Positions 44,138 through 53,160 of a stretch of DNA of 64,000 nucleotides are shown piece after piece (position 1 is the first letter of the stretch; every line of letters starts with the position of its first letter). Both the position numbers and the translations under genes were made by a program. The notes beneath the pieces are model-generated. The model was given only the letters and a program-made list of their open reading frames with translations, made no database searches and was not told the DNA's origin. The stretch is from Pirellulales bacterium. GTDB taxonomy: Bacteria; Planctomycetota; Planctomycetia; Pirellulales; JAEUIK01. The stretch spans positions 1-64,000 of the forward strand of contig JAHBXR010000028.1 of the NCBI GenBank assembly GCA_019636335.1. Reading direction: 5' to 3'.

Positions 44138-45424
44138 ATGAACTCGACCATTGTGGATATTCATGCCCGACAGATCCTCGACAGCCGCGGCAACCCCACG
44201 GTCGAGGTCGACGTCAAGCTGGCCGACGGTTCGTTTGGCCGCGCGGCCGTTCCCAGCGGCGCCAGCACCGGCGGCCACGAGGCCTGGGAGCTGCGCGACG
44301 GCAACGATCGCGAGTTCCTCGGCAAGGGGGTCTCGAAAGCGGTCGAGAACGTGAACGAAGAGATCGCCCCGGAGTTGATCGGCCTCGACGCCTTGGATCA
44401 GGTGGGCCTCGATCGCCAGATGATCGATCTCGACGGCACCGCGAACAAGAAGAAGCTGGGTGCGAACGCCATCCTCGGCGTGTCGCTGGCCGCGGCCCAC
44501 GCGGCGGCGGATTACTGCGGACTGCCGTTGTACCGCTACCTGGGTGGCCCGACCGCGCGACTGTTGCCCGCCCCCATGATGAACATCGTCAATGGTGGCA
44601 GCCACGCCGACAACAAGGTCGACGTGCAGGAGTTCATGGTCTTTCCGCTGGGCTTCGAACAGTTCAGCGACGCGTTGCGCTGCGGCGTGGAGATCTTTCA
44701 CAACCTGAAGAAGGTGCTGCACGGGAAGGGGCTTTCCACCTCGGTCGGTGATGAAGGGGGTTTCGCCCCCGACTTGAAGAGCAATGCCGAGGCGCTGGAT
44801 CTGATCGTCACCGCGATCGAGAAGGCCGGCTACCAGCCCGGCAAGCAGGTCTTTCTAGCCCTGGACGTCGCCGCCACCGAGTTCTACGACGCCAAGACCA
44901 AGCTCTACAAGTTCGACGATCGCGATATCGAGGCCGGCGCTATGGTCGATTTGCTGGCGGGCTGGGTCGCGAAGTATCCGATCCTCTCGATCGAAGACGG
45001 CTGCAGCGAAGATGACTGGGATGGCTGGAAGGCCCTCACCGAGCGCCTGGGGGACAAGGTGCAGTTGGTCGGCGACGACCTCTTCGTGACCAACACCAAG
45101 CGCCTGCAGGAAGGCATCGACCGCCACATCGCCAACAGCATTCTCATCAAGGTGAACCAGATCGGCTCGCTCACCGAGACGATCGACGCCATCGAGCTGG
45201 CGGCCCGCAACGGTTATACGAGCATTGCCAGCCATCGCAGCGGCGAGACCGAAGACGCCACGATCGCCGACTTGGCCGTGGCCCTGCGGACCGGCCAGAT
45301 CAAGACCGGCTCGCTCAGCCGCACCGATCGCACCGCCAAGTACAATCAACTGCTGCGCATCGAAGAAGACTTGGGCGATACGGCCATCTACGGTGGACCC
45401 CTGCTCGCCAAGCGCCGCGGGTAG
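44138..45424 (+). CDS. eno: Enolase (428 aa)
   Basis: Canonical phosphopyruvate hydratase. It converts 2-phosphoglycerate to phosphoenolpyruvate in the cytoplasm. Landmarks: ILDSRGNPTVEVDV, VPSGASTGGHEAWELRDG, NGGSHADNKVDVQEFMVFPL, VGDEGGFAPDL, LALDVAATEFYD, SIEDGCSEDDWDGW, VGDDLFVTN, ILIKVNQIGSL and SHRSGETEDATIADLAV. The length is the usual one. All catalytic residues are intact, in contrast with the paralogue at 1955. The ATG at 44138 has an AAAGG sequence upstream. It is followed by paired palindromes. Confidence 0.97.
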   Translation: MNSTIVDIHARQILDSRGNPTVEVDVKLADGSFGRAAVPSGASTGGHEAWELRDGNDREFLGKGVSKAVENVNEEIAPELIGLDALDQVGLDRQMIDLDGTANKKKLGANAILGVSLAAAHAAADYCGLPLYRYLGGPTARLLPAPMMNIVNGGSHADNKVDVQEFMVFPLGFEQFSDALRCGVEIFHNLKKVLHGKGLSTSVGDEGGFAPDLKSNAEALDLIVTAIEKAGYQPGKQVFLALDVAATEFYDAKTKLYKFDDRDIEAGAMVDLLAGWVAKYPILSIEDGCSEDDWDGWKALTERLGDKVQLVGDDLFVTNTKRLQEGIDRHIANSILIKVNQIGSLTETIDAIELAARNGYTSIASHRSGETEDATIADLAVALRTGQIKTGSLSRTDRTAKYNQLLRIEEDLGDTAIYGGPLLAKRRG

Positions 45425-45450
45425 GGTCGAGGTATTAAGTCTGGGTAGCA

Positions 45451-45629
45451 GACGATTCTCCCGCGTGAAATAGTGGGAGCAGGCACGACTCAGCCGGAGA
45501 ATCGTCAGTGTCGCGCAGCGACAAAAGGCTCGTTCGAGTTTCCACTATTCCTCTTGTTGCTTCGCAACACCGACGATTCTGCGAATTGCGCTTGATCGGT
45601 TGGTGAGTCGCACCGCAGAATCATCGGTG
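45451..45629. repeat. Two inverted repeats sharing the core ACGATTCT
   Basis: First pair: GACGATTCTCC (45451-45461) with GGAGAATCGTC (45496-45506), perfect over 11 bp. Second pair: CACCGACGATTCTGCG (45568-45583) with CGCAGAATCATCGGTG (45614-45629), 15 of 16. All four arms carry the ACGATTCT core. They fill the gap between enolase and amidohydrolase genes and could be terminators, operators or a repeat element. Confidence 0.6.
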
Positions 45630-45677
45630 CCACCCACCTATCACGATTGATCTGGGGCGATTATCGAGGGAACTAGC

Positions 45678-46505
45678 ATGGCCGCCGCGACGCGTGTCAT
45701 CGATGCCTGGGCGCAACCCGCCTTGTCGCACATGGGCGCGCGCCTGCCCGAGGTGGCTCCCCTGATGCAGCGTTCCGGCGCCCTGTGGGAAACCGGCATC
45801 TCGCCCGAAGACATGCTGCGGCAGATGGACGCCGCGGGCATCGACGTCGTGTTGCTCTCGGCCTGGCACCGTCCGGGGGGCTTCGCCATCTCGAACGACG
45901 AGGTCGCAACGATCGTCCGCGACTATCCCGGCCGCTTCGTCGGCATCGCCTCGGTCGATCTCGAACGCCCTATGCGGGCCATCGCCGAACTCGATCGCGC
46001 CGTGAACGAGCTCGGCTTCAAGGGCTTGCGCCTGCTCCCCTGGCTGTGGAACCGTCCTCCCAGCGATGCGCTCTATTACCCCCTCTACGTGAAGTGCATC
46101 GAGCTCGATATCCCTTTCTGCACGCAGGTGGGTCACACGGGGCCGCGCATGCCCTCGGAGCCGGGCCGTCCGGTGCCCTATCTCGAACGGGTCGCCCTCG
46201 ACTTTCCCGAGCTGCGCATCGTGGGGGGTCACATCGGTTACCCCTGGACCGACGAGATGATCGGCCAGGTGTGGAAGCACGACAACGTCTACATCGACAC
46301 CTCGGCTTATCTGCCCCGCTATTATCCGCCGCAGCTCGTGCAGTTCATGCGGACACAGGGGCGGCATAAAGTACTCTTCGGCACGAACTTTCCCATGTTG
46401 GGCTTCGAGCGCTGCATGGAACAGGCCCGCGAGCTGGAGCTGCCCGACAAGGTGGCGGCCGATTTCTTCGGCGGCAACGCGGCGCGGGTCTTCAAGCTCG
46501 ATTGA
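45678..46505 (+). CDS. Amidohydrolase-2 family TIM-barrel protein with altered metal site (275 aa)
   Basis: The COG2159/ACMSD-like barrel is clear: GFKGLRLLPWLWNR, CTQVGHTGPRMPSEPG, LRIVGGHIGYPWTDEMI, NVYIDTSAYLPRYY and KVLFGTNFPML. Family members start with an HxH metal motif; here the position reads VIDAWAQPAL without histidines. The usual GSDYP Asp has become Asn in GTNFP. The protein may bind no metal or bind it differently. The ATG at 45678 follows GAGGGA. It overlaps the upstream TTG of the next frame and lies 17 bases before the decarboxylase ATG, so the two are an operon. Confidence 0.8.
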   Translation: MAAATRVIDAWAQPALSHMGARLPEVAPLMQRSGALWETGISPEDMLRQMDAAGIDVVLLSAWHRPGGFAISNDEVATIVRDYPGRFVGIASVDLERPMRAIAELDRAVNELGFKGLRLLPWLWNRPPSDALYYPLYVKCIELDIPFCTQVGHTGPRMPSEPGRPVPYLERVALDFPELRIVGGHIGYPWTDEMIGQVWKHDNVYIDTSAYLPRYYPPQLVQFMRTQGRHKVLFGTNFPMLGFERCMEQARELELPDKVAADFFGGNAARVFKLD

Positions 46506-46522
46506 CGCCCGGAGAACGCTCG

Positions 46523-48172
46523 ATGCGTCCGCGTTGCCAGCAACTGCTCGACGACTTGCGCAAGGCCTTCCCGCCGCCGGTCTCCGATCCGGTTCACGAT
46601 GCCTACGTTGTGTATTCGATCAGCCGCGCGCTTGACCAGGTCGACGCGTTGAAATCGCAAAGCCCGATCCTGGGCAGCCCGGTCGAGCCCGACTGGCAGC
46701 ATGCCCGGGCGGAAACAATCGCCGCGCAGGGCCTGCCGATCGAGCTGGTGATTCCGCAACTGGTGCGCTATCTCGAGGGGATGTTCGTCTGGGGACATCC
46801 GCGCACGCAGGTGAACGTGGTGCCGCCGCCGTCGATCGCCAGCATCATCGGCGTGCTGCTGCCGGCCACGTTCAACCCCAACCTGGTGAGCGACGAAGGA
46901 AGCCGGCGCTTGTCCGAGGCCGAGGTGCGCGTCGCGGCGATGGCCGCCGACCTGGTGGGCTACGACGCCGCGACGTCGGCCGGCGTCTTCACGTTCGGCG
47001 GCACGGGCGCGTTGCTCTATGCGGTAAAGATCGGGCTCGAGAAGGCGCAGCCCGGTTCGATGCGCGCCGGCGTCGAGCACGGCGCGGTGCTCTTTGCCTC
47101 GGAGCAAAGCCACTATAGCGTGCTCAACGTGTCGTCCTGGCTGGGGATCGGCGCCGACCAGGTGGTGCGTATTCCGACCAATACTGACAACGCCCTGCGG
47201 CTCGATCTGCTCGAGGCCGCCCTGCGCGAATCGCTGGCCGCGGGCAAGTCGATCGCCGCGATCGTGGCCACGCTCGGCACCACCGACGCCTTCGGGCTCG
47301 ACGATCTCGCCGGCGTCGTCGCCCTGCGCGATCGGCTGGTGGAAGAATATGCGCTCGACTACCACCCGCACATCCACGCCGATGCCGTGATCGGCTGGGC
47401 CTGGTCGGTCTTCAACGACTACGATTTCGACGCCAACGAGCTGGGCTTTCGCGATCGCACCGTCCGGGCGCTGGCCGCCACGCATTACCGCGTGCAGCAC
47501 CTGGGACTCGCCGATTCGATCGGCATCGACTTTCACAAGACGGGCTATGTGCCCTATGTCTCGTCGCTCGTGCTGGTGCGCGACGGCAACGACTTCGCGC
47601 GGATCGCGCGGCCGCGCGAGTCGATGCCCTACCTGTTCCAGTCGGGCGAACATCATCCCGGCATGTATACGCTGGAAACGACACGTAGCGGCACCGGCGT
47701 GATGGCCGCGCTCGCTAACCTGCTCTTGCTCGGCCGCGAAGGATTGCGCGTGCTGCTGGGGCATGCGGTGGAAATGGCCGAGGTGCTACGCGAGCGGATC
47801 GAGGCCCATCCTGATCTCGTCGTGCTCAATGGCGAGAACGTCGGCCCGGTGACGTTGTTTCGCGCCTATCCGCACGGGACCGATACGTTCACCATCAAGG
47901 ACCGCGAGCGGAGCGAAGCCGGCTTCGCCGCGCCGTTACGCGCCCATAACGACTACAACCGCCGTATCTTCGAGCGCGTGAACGAGGCGGCGCTGGCCGG
48001 ACATGGCGTGGCCATCTCGCTGACCGACTGCTACCGCAAAACCGATTACGGCGAACCGATCGTGGCGCTCAAGAGCTACGTGCTGTCCCCCTTCTCAGAC
48101 GACGACCGCATGCGTTCGATTATCACGCACGTGTTGGACGCGAAACAGGCCGTCGATGCGGCGGGTGGCTAA
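46523..48172 (+). CDS. Group II PLP-dependent decarboxylase (549 aa)
   Basis: The PLP lysine lies in SIGIDFHKTGYVPYVSSLVL. Other motifs are GVFTFGGTGALLYAVKIG, FASEQSHYSVLNVSSWLGIG and HIHADAVIGWAWSVFN. These match glutamate/tyrosine/aspartate-type decarboxylases. It removes the alpha-carboxylate from an amino acid; substrate not readable. The ATG at 46523 follows GGAGAA by six bases; a TTG at 46502 gives a seven-residue longer form. The gene is co-directional with the amidohydrolase, so they may act in one amine or aromatic-amino-acid pathway. Confidence 0.87.
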   Translation: MRPRCQQLLDDLRKAFPPPVSDPVHDAYVVYSISRALDQVDALKSQSPILGSPVEPDWQHARAETIAAQGLPIELVIPQLVRYLEGMFVWGHPRTQVNVVPPPSIASIIGVLLPATFNPNLVSDEGSRRLSEAEVRVAAMAADLVGYDAATSAGVFTFGGTGALLYAVKIGLEKAQPGSMRAGVEHGAVLFASEQSHYSVLNVSSWLGIGADQVVRIPTNTDNALRLDLLEAALRESLAAGKSIAAIVATLGTTDAFGLDDLAGVVALRDRLVEEYALDYHPHIHADAVIGWAWSVFNDYDFDANELGFRDRTVRALAATHYRVQHLGLADSIGIDFHKTGYVPYVSSLVLVRDGNDFARIARPRESMPYLFQSGEHHPGMYTLETTRSGTGVMAALANLLLLGREGLRVLLGHAVEMAEVLRERIEAHPDLVVLNGENVGPVTLFRAYPHGTDTFTIKDRERSEAGFAAPLRAHNDYNRRIFERVNEAALAGHGVAISLTDCYRKTDYGEPIVALKSYVLSPFSDDDRMRSIITHVLDAKQAVDAAGG

Positions 48173-48356
48173 TATCCGCGCCGAAGCCACGTCTCCGCTG
48201 GCTGCTCCAGCAGTCGATCTCTTGGGGTGGCACTGGCAAAGCTCGTGCGCGAGCAATTCGGCGAACTTTGTCGGCGACAGCCACGAAGAGTCCCTTCGAG
48301 ACGGAGGGACCGGAAGGTCACACCACGTCGAAACTCCAGCGAAGCACACGAGCTTG

Positions 48357-48593
48357 CTACTGACCGCGCGGATTCGTTTGCTGCCTCTGCTTCAAAGACC
48401 GAGCGTAGACCAACACCGAAAGTGTGCCCGCCACGGCGGCCGTGGAAGCAAAGATGGAGTTGGCGGTATCATTGGGCAAGGGTGTGCCGAAGACGTAAGC
48501 ACCGATGCGCACGGCACCCGTGAAGGCCAAGGCAAAGATCACGCCATAGCCGAACGCCGCAATCAGCTTCCAACGCTTCGATTGAAGGAACAT
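48357..48593 (-). CDS. Small two-helix membrane protein (78 aa)
   Basis: Two hydrophobic helices: LIAAFGYGVIFALAFTGAVR and SIFASTAAVAGTLSVLVYA, with a short acidic loop between and a basic Arg/Gln tail. Starting at the ATG at 48593 (MFLQSKRWKL) gives a cytoplasmic Lys-rich N-terminus. Family unknown. It lies just upstream of gyrB on the minus strand's downstream side (after the gyrB stop) and is separated by 106 bases. Confidence 0.6.
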   Translation of the reverse strand: MFLQSKRWKLIAAFGYGVIFALAFTGAVRIGAYVFGTPLPNDTANSIFASTAAVAGTLSVLVYARSLKQRQQTNPRGQ

Positions 48594-48699
48594 GTTCGCA
48601 CCTGCGCTTGCCACAAGGAATGGAGAACCTTGTTCCGATAAGCGCAGGCATTGCCGGGTTGTTACACGGTACGCGAAAAAACCGCCTGTGCAGCGCGTG

Positions 48700-51255
48700 C
48701 TACACGTCGAGGTTGCGCACCTCGAGGGCGTGCTTTTCGATGAACTCGCGGCGGGGTTCGACCTTTTCGCCCATGAGGACGCGGAACATCTCGTCGGCGG
48801 CGCCGGCGTCTTCCATGCGGACCTGCAGGAGGGTGCGGTTGTTGGGATCGAGCGTGGTGTCGCGCAGCTCTTCCGCGTTCATTTCGCCGAGACCCTTGAA
48901 GCGGGTGATGGTAAGTCCCTTGCCGCCGGCGTTGCGGACGGCGGTGAGCAGTCCGCGGAGATCCTCGAGGCCGATCTCGTTCTCGCCGCGGCGGAGGACA
49001 TAGCGCGGCTCTTCGGTGCCGGTGCGTTCCTGGGGGATCAGGCTTTGGATGTCGAAGCCCATGCTGGCCAGTTCGGCCAGCACGCGGTTGATGGTGCGGA
49101 CCTCGTGCAGTTCGACGATGTGGATGCGTGGGGCGGGTTGGCCGTTGCCGTTGGACTGCGCGTCGTGGTCGGTGACGCGGAGCTCGCTGCCGGCGGCCTG
49201 TTCTTCCTGCGCGACGAAGCGATCGAGATCCTCGCGCGAGCTGAACCAGTGGTCGTGCGCGCCGAGGAAGACGTGGTAGATCGGCAAGCGGCCCGTGGCC
49301 GCGTCTTGTCGCGTAGCGTGCTCGCGGAGGCTGATGCCGCGCCGTTCGAGGGCGATGAGCGGTTCTTCGAGATCGGCCAGCAGGCGGCAGAGGCGGTTCA
49401 TGTCGGCGCCGGCGATTTCGCGACCGTCGCCGGGGAGGAAGACGCCGTCTCCCAGGCCAAGCTCGAGGAGCTGCGCCTTCATTTCCTCGTCGGTCTGGAC
49501 GTAGTAGGTCTCACGCTTGCTCTTCACGCGGAACAAGGGGGGCTGGGCGAGGTAGACGTGCCCCGCCTGCATGAGGTCGTACATCTGTCGATAGAAGAAG
49601 GTGAGCAGCAGGGTGCGGATGTGCGACCCGTCGACGTCGGCGTCGGTCATGATGACGATCTTGCCGTAGCGCCGCTTCGAGAGGTCGGTCTCTTCGCCGA
49701 TGCCGATGCCGATGGCGGAGATGATGCTGCGGACTTCCTCGTTGGCGAGCACCTTGTCGTCGCGCGACTTGTAGGCGTTGATAATCTTGCCGCGGAGGGG
49801 GAGGATGGCCTGGTACTCGCGCAGGCGGCCTCCTTCGGCGCTGCCACCGGCCGAATCGCCTTCGACCAGGTACAGTTCGCAGCGATCGACCTCGCGGCTG
49901 GTGCAGTCGCGGAGCTTGCCGGGGAGGCCGCCGCTGGAGAGGGCCCCCTTGCGCTCGCGGATGAGCTGCCGGGCCTTGCGGGCGCTTTCGCGGGCTTCGG
50001 CGGCGAGCAGGCCCTTTTGCACGATCGTCTTGGCGCTCTTGGGGTTTTCTTCCAGGTAGCGATTCAGAAAGTCGACCACCGCCGAGGTGACGATGCCTTC
50101 GATCTCGCTGTTGCCGAGCTTGGTCTTGGTCTGGCCTTCGAACTGCGGCTCTGGCACGCGCAGGGCGATGACGGCGGTGAGTCCTTCGCGAAAGTCGTCT
50201 CCCGTGGGGACGAGATCCTTGAAGAGGTTCATCTTCTTGCCGTAGTTGTTCAGCGTGCGCGTGAGCGCGTTGCGGAAGCCCGAGACGTGGGTGCCCCCTT
50301 CGATCGTGTTGATGTTGTTGACGTAGCTGTGAACGTTCTCGGTGTAGTCGGTGCTGTACTGCATGGCGAGCTCGAGCGCGATGCCTTCGTACTCGCCCGC
50401 CAGGTAGAGGATGTCGGGATGGGCCGCTTCGGTGGCGCGGTTCAGATACTCGATGAACTGCAGAATGCCGCGCTCGTAGTGGAACGTGTCGCCGTCGCCG
50501 GTGCGCTCGTCGCGGAAATTGATCCGCACGCCGCGATTCAAGAAGGCCAGCTCTTGCAGGCGGCGGTAGAGGGTGTTGTAGACGAACTTGGTGATGGGGA
50601 AGATCTCGGGGTCGGGCTTGAAAGTGGTCTTCGTTCCCACCTTGTCGGTGCTGCCGATGCGGCGCACCTCGGACGTGGGAATGCCGCGGGCGTACTCCTG
50701 CTGGTAAACGTGCCCGCCGCGGCAGACTTCCACCTCGGCCCATTCCGAGAGAAAGTTCACCACGGTGACGCCGACGCCGTGCAGACCGCCCGAGGTCTGG
50801 TACGCCCCCTTGCTGAACTTGCCGCCGAACTTGAGCACCGTCATCACGCCTTGCAGCGTGGAGAAACCCAGGTCGGGGTGGTCTTCGACCGGGATGCCGC
50901 GCCCGTCGTCCTCGATCGTGACCGAGCCGTCGTTGTTGATGGTCACACCAACGTTCTTGGCGTGGCCGGCCATTGATTCGTCGATCGAATTGTCGACGAC
51001 TTCGTACACTAGGTGATGCAAGCCGCGCAGGCCGGTATCGCCGATGTACATGCTCGGCCGTTCGCGCACGTGCTCGAGGTCCGAAAGATGCTCGAGCTGA
51101 TCGGCGCCGTATTCCCCTTCGACGCGACGGTAATCGAGCATGTCGGGCGTGCGCGGAGCGTCGGCCGCGGTGGGAAGCTGCGGTTCGGCTCCAGACGACG
51201 AGGGATCGCGCGGAGTGGACTTGGTGGGCTCTTGTTCGGCGGGCTGTGCGGACAT
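48700..51255 (-). CDS. gyrB: DNA gyrase subunit B (851 aa)
   Basis: The GHKL ATPase is shown by EVVDNSIDESMAGHAKNVGV, IEDDGRGIPV and QTSGGLHGVGVTVVNFLS. The TOPRIM domain has YLVEGDSAGGSAEGGR and TDADVDGSHIRTLLLTFFYR, and the C-terminal closing block is TITRFKGLGEMNAEELRDTT. GyrB provides ATP hydrolysis and, with GyrA, introduces negative supercoils. It is larger than many bacterial GyrB because of an N-terminal 40-residue Pro/Ser tail and an insert after the TOPRIM region. It is the last gene of the dnaA-dnaN-dciA-gyrB group. Confidence 0.96.
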   Translation of the reverse strand: MSAQPAEQEPTKSTPRDPSSSGAEPQLPTAADAPRTPDMLDYRRVEGEYGADQLEHLSDLEHVRERPSMYIGDTGLRGLHHLVYEVVDNSIDESMAGHAKNVGVTINNDGSVTIEDDGRGIPVEDHPDLGFSTLQGVMTVLKFGGKFSKGAYQTSGGLHGVGVTVVNFLSEWAEVEVCRGGHVYQQEYARGIPTSEVRRIGSTDKVGTKTTFKPDPEIFPITKFVYNTLYRRLQELAFLNRGVRINFRDERTGDGDTFHYERGILQFIEYLNRATEAAHPDILYLAGEYEGIALELAMQYSTDYTENVHSYVNNINTIEGGTHVSGFRNALTRTLNNYGKKMNLFKDLVPTGDDFREGLTAVIALRVPEPQFEGQTKTKLGNSEIEGIVTSAVVDFLNRYLEENPKSAKTIVQKGLLAAEARESARKARQLIRERKGALSSGGLPGKLRDCTSREVDRCELYLVEGDSAGGSAEGGRLREYQAILPLRGKIINAYKSRDDKVLANEEVRSIISAIGIGIGEETDLSKRRYGKIVIMTDADVDGSHIRTLLLTFFYRQMYDLMQAGHVYLAQPPLFRVKSKRETYYVQTDEEMKAQLLELGLGDGVFLPGDGREIAGADMNRLCRLLADLEEPLIALERRGISLREHATRQDAATGRLPIYHVFLGAHDHWFSSREDLDRFVAQEEQAAGSELRVTDHDAQSNGNGQPAPRIHIVELHEVRTINRVLAELASMGFDIQSLIPQERTGTEEPRYVLRRGENEIGLEDLRGLLTAVRNAGGKGLTITRFKGLGEMNAEELRDTTLDPNNRTLLQVRMEDAGAADEMFRVLMGEKVEPRREFIEKHALEVRNLDV

Positions 51256-51357
51256 CGGGTGTTCAAACTCCTCCGTGGAGCGGGCTGCGTCCTTGGTTCA
51301 GTGGCTGCGATCTCGATCTTCGAGAGCGCCGACGCGATGACCGCGAGCGTCGTTCGC

Positions 51358-51672
51358 TCAGGTCACCGGCCCAACGCGGAATCGCAGATTCGTAATCGAT
51401 TGTTCGGGCAACAGTCGGGCCAACGAGGCCAGCAACTGCGTCTTTTGAAACGTAAGCTCCTGCATGATCGTGGAATTGGCGGCGACCACTTCAAGCACCC
51501 CACGGCGGACGGCGGACGGCCGCGTGTGACGCGCGAGCAACTCTCCCGCCGCCTCGCGCCAGGCCGCGGCGAGGGCCTGATTGCCGTGGATCCGCGCAAA
51601 GCCGCGGCGGGCCATCAATTCGGCCAGCACGTCGCCGATCGCCTGCGGTCGTCGGGCTTTGGGTCGGTCCAT
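51358..51672 (-). CDS. dciA: DciA-type (DUF721) helicase loader (104 aa)
   Basis: A small DUF721 protein: starts MDRPKARRPQAIGDVLAELM, then ALAAAWREAAGELLARHTRP and a hydrophobic beta strand GVLEVVAANSTIMQEL. DciA replaces DnaC/DnaI as the replicative helicase loader in many bacteria. Its place between dnaN and gyrB supports the role. The start at 51672 lies 41 bases after dnaN's stop. Confidence 0.87.
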   Translation of the reverse strand: MDRPKARRPQAIGDVLAELMARRGFARIHGNQALAAAWREAAGELLARHTRPSAVRRGVLEVVAANSTIMQELTFQKTQLLASLARLLPEQSITNLRFRVGPVT

Positions 51673-51713
51673 CGAGGGTGGGGGGGCTTGTGTCGAGGTT
51701 TGTTACGCCGCTT

Positions 51714-52829
51714 CTATCTCTCGCGGGCCAGGGGCATGATCACGTAGCCGTAGCCATCTTCGGTGCGGCAGACGGCCGCGCTGTCGGCATCTTTCAACTC
51801 GAGCGCGAAGTTCTTCTCGGCATCGAGGACGCGCAGAAAATCGTTCACATAGCGCGGGTCGAGCGTGACGCCGATCTCCGGGCCATCGTAAGCGACCGGT
51901 ATCTCGACCCGCGATTGCCCCAACTCGGCGCTGCGGGCACTGAGGGTCGCCACGCCGCCAGCGAAGCTGAAGTCGACGCCGCGGCTGGCCTCGTTCGTCA
52001 CGATCATCGCCTGGCGGACCGCCGAGTGCATCGTGCCGACAACGAGATCGAGCTTGGTGACGTTGTCGCGCTGGGGAAAGACGTCGCGCCATTTCGGGAA
52101 ACGGCCTTCGACCAGCCGGCTGTAGATCGTGGTGCGCTCGTTGCGCACCAGCACGCTGTTCGGCCCGGCGGCGATGGCCACCTCGGTCTCGGCATCGCTG
52201 AGTACCCGTTCGATGAGCGTCATGGCCTTGGTCGGCACAATCGTGGCGTTATCGCCCGTGCGATGCCCCCCCACGGACTGAGCGGGGCCTTCCATCTTGG
52301 CCAAACGGCGTCCATCGGTCCCAACCGCCGTGAGCTTGTTCTCTTCCATTTCGAGCAGCACGCCCCCCAAGGCATAACGCGTGCTCTCATTGTCGGTGGC
52401 AAAGACGGTACGGCGAATCATCTCGCGCAGCAGCCGGGCAGGAATCTCGTGGTACTTGGCTTCGCCAAAGGACTGCACGGCCGGGAACTCCGTCGGGTTC
52501 TCGCCCGGCAGCTTGAACTCGCTCCGCTCGCCACGCACGACCGTGCCGCTGTCGTCCGCCTCGAGGTGCAGCTTCGCATCGGTCGATTCGCGCAAGATCG
52601 ACTGGAAGCGGCCGGTCGGCAGCACCGTGGCCCCGGGGGTCGTGACCTCGATACCAGGCAATTCGACACGAATACCGATTTCGAGATCGGTCGCCAGCAG
52701 CGTGGCACTATCCCCCTGCACTTCGAGCTTGACGTTTTGCAGGATCGGCTTGGGACTGCGGGCAGGGGCTACCGAAGCGGCCGCTTGGAAAGCACTCAGC
52801 AGTCGATCGCGTTCGCAGGTGATCTTCAT
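51714..52829 (-). CDS. dnaN: DNA polymerase III beta clamp (371 aa)
   Basis: Sliding clamp with three repeats. Landmarks: MKITCERDRLLSAFQAAASV at the start, LLEMEENKLTAVGTDGRRLA in the middle and DGYGYVIMPLARE at the end. It forms a ring on DNA tethering the polymerase. It follows the putative origin region and dnaA, the usual order. The ATG at 52829 is the family start. Confidence 0.95.
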   Translation of the reverse strand: MKITCERDRLLSAFQAAASVAPARSPKPILQNVKLEVQGDSATLLATDLEIGIRVELPGIEVTTPGATVLPTGRFQSILRESTDAKLHLEADDSGTVVRGERSEFKLPGENPTEFPAVQSFGEAKYHEIPARLLREMIRRTVFATDNESTRYALGGVLLEMEENKLTAVGTDGRRLAKMEGPAQSVGGHRTGDNATIVPTKAMTLIERVLSDAETEVAIAAGPNSVLVRNERTTIYSRLVEGRFPKWRDVFPQRDNVTKLDLVVGTMHSAVRQAMIVTNEASRGVDFSFAGGVATLSARSAELGQSRVEIPVAYDGPEIGVTLDPRYVNDFLRVLDAEKNFALELKDADSAAVCRTEDGYGYVIMPLARER

Positions 52830-53160
52830 CTTGGGTAGGCCTTTGCCAGGGACACGCTTCGAGCGAGGCTCGTGGTGTCGGGGTCTCTTGTCTAAAAACT
52901 CTTTTTAAGAAACAGCAGTGTTTAGGATCCGCGGCAAGCGACTGTTGATGGTTCTCGTCATCCGCAGGCAAACTCTTTGATCCGCAAGGTGTTGAGCCAA
53001 TTGCTCGCCGGTGGAAAACCTGTTGGTCGAGAGTCGATTGGGTTGTCAGTCGTTCGTCGATGGTGAAGATGCTTTTCGAGGCTGGGGGTCGATCGGTGAA
53101 TCTCGATGTTGGTTTCCGCCATTTGTCGACGATCGATCGACAGGTTTTCCACAACGATTG
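52830..53160. other. Putative replication origin between dnaA and dnaN
   Basis: The 331-bp gap holds an AT-rich stretch (52891-52924, with TAAAAACTCTTTTTAAGA), a TTTTCCACA at 53145-53153 close to the DnaA box TTATCCACA, and the inverse GTGGAAAACC at 53011-53020 pairing with GGTTTTCCAC at 53143-53152. ATCCGC-type direct repeats lie at 52927, 52960 and 52980. The dnaA-dnaN location is the classic bacterial origin site. Still only a candidate; a strong cluster of canonical DnaA boxes is not seen. Confidence 0.5.

Noticed and set aside
48592..50976. Long plus-strand open frame opposite gyrB
   Set aside because: Antisense to an unmistakable gyrB; its codons are the mirror of gyrB codons and no domain is visible.
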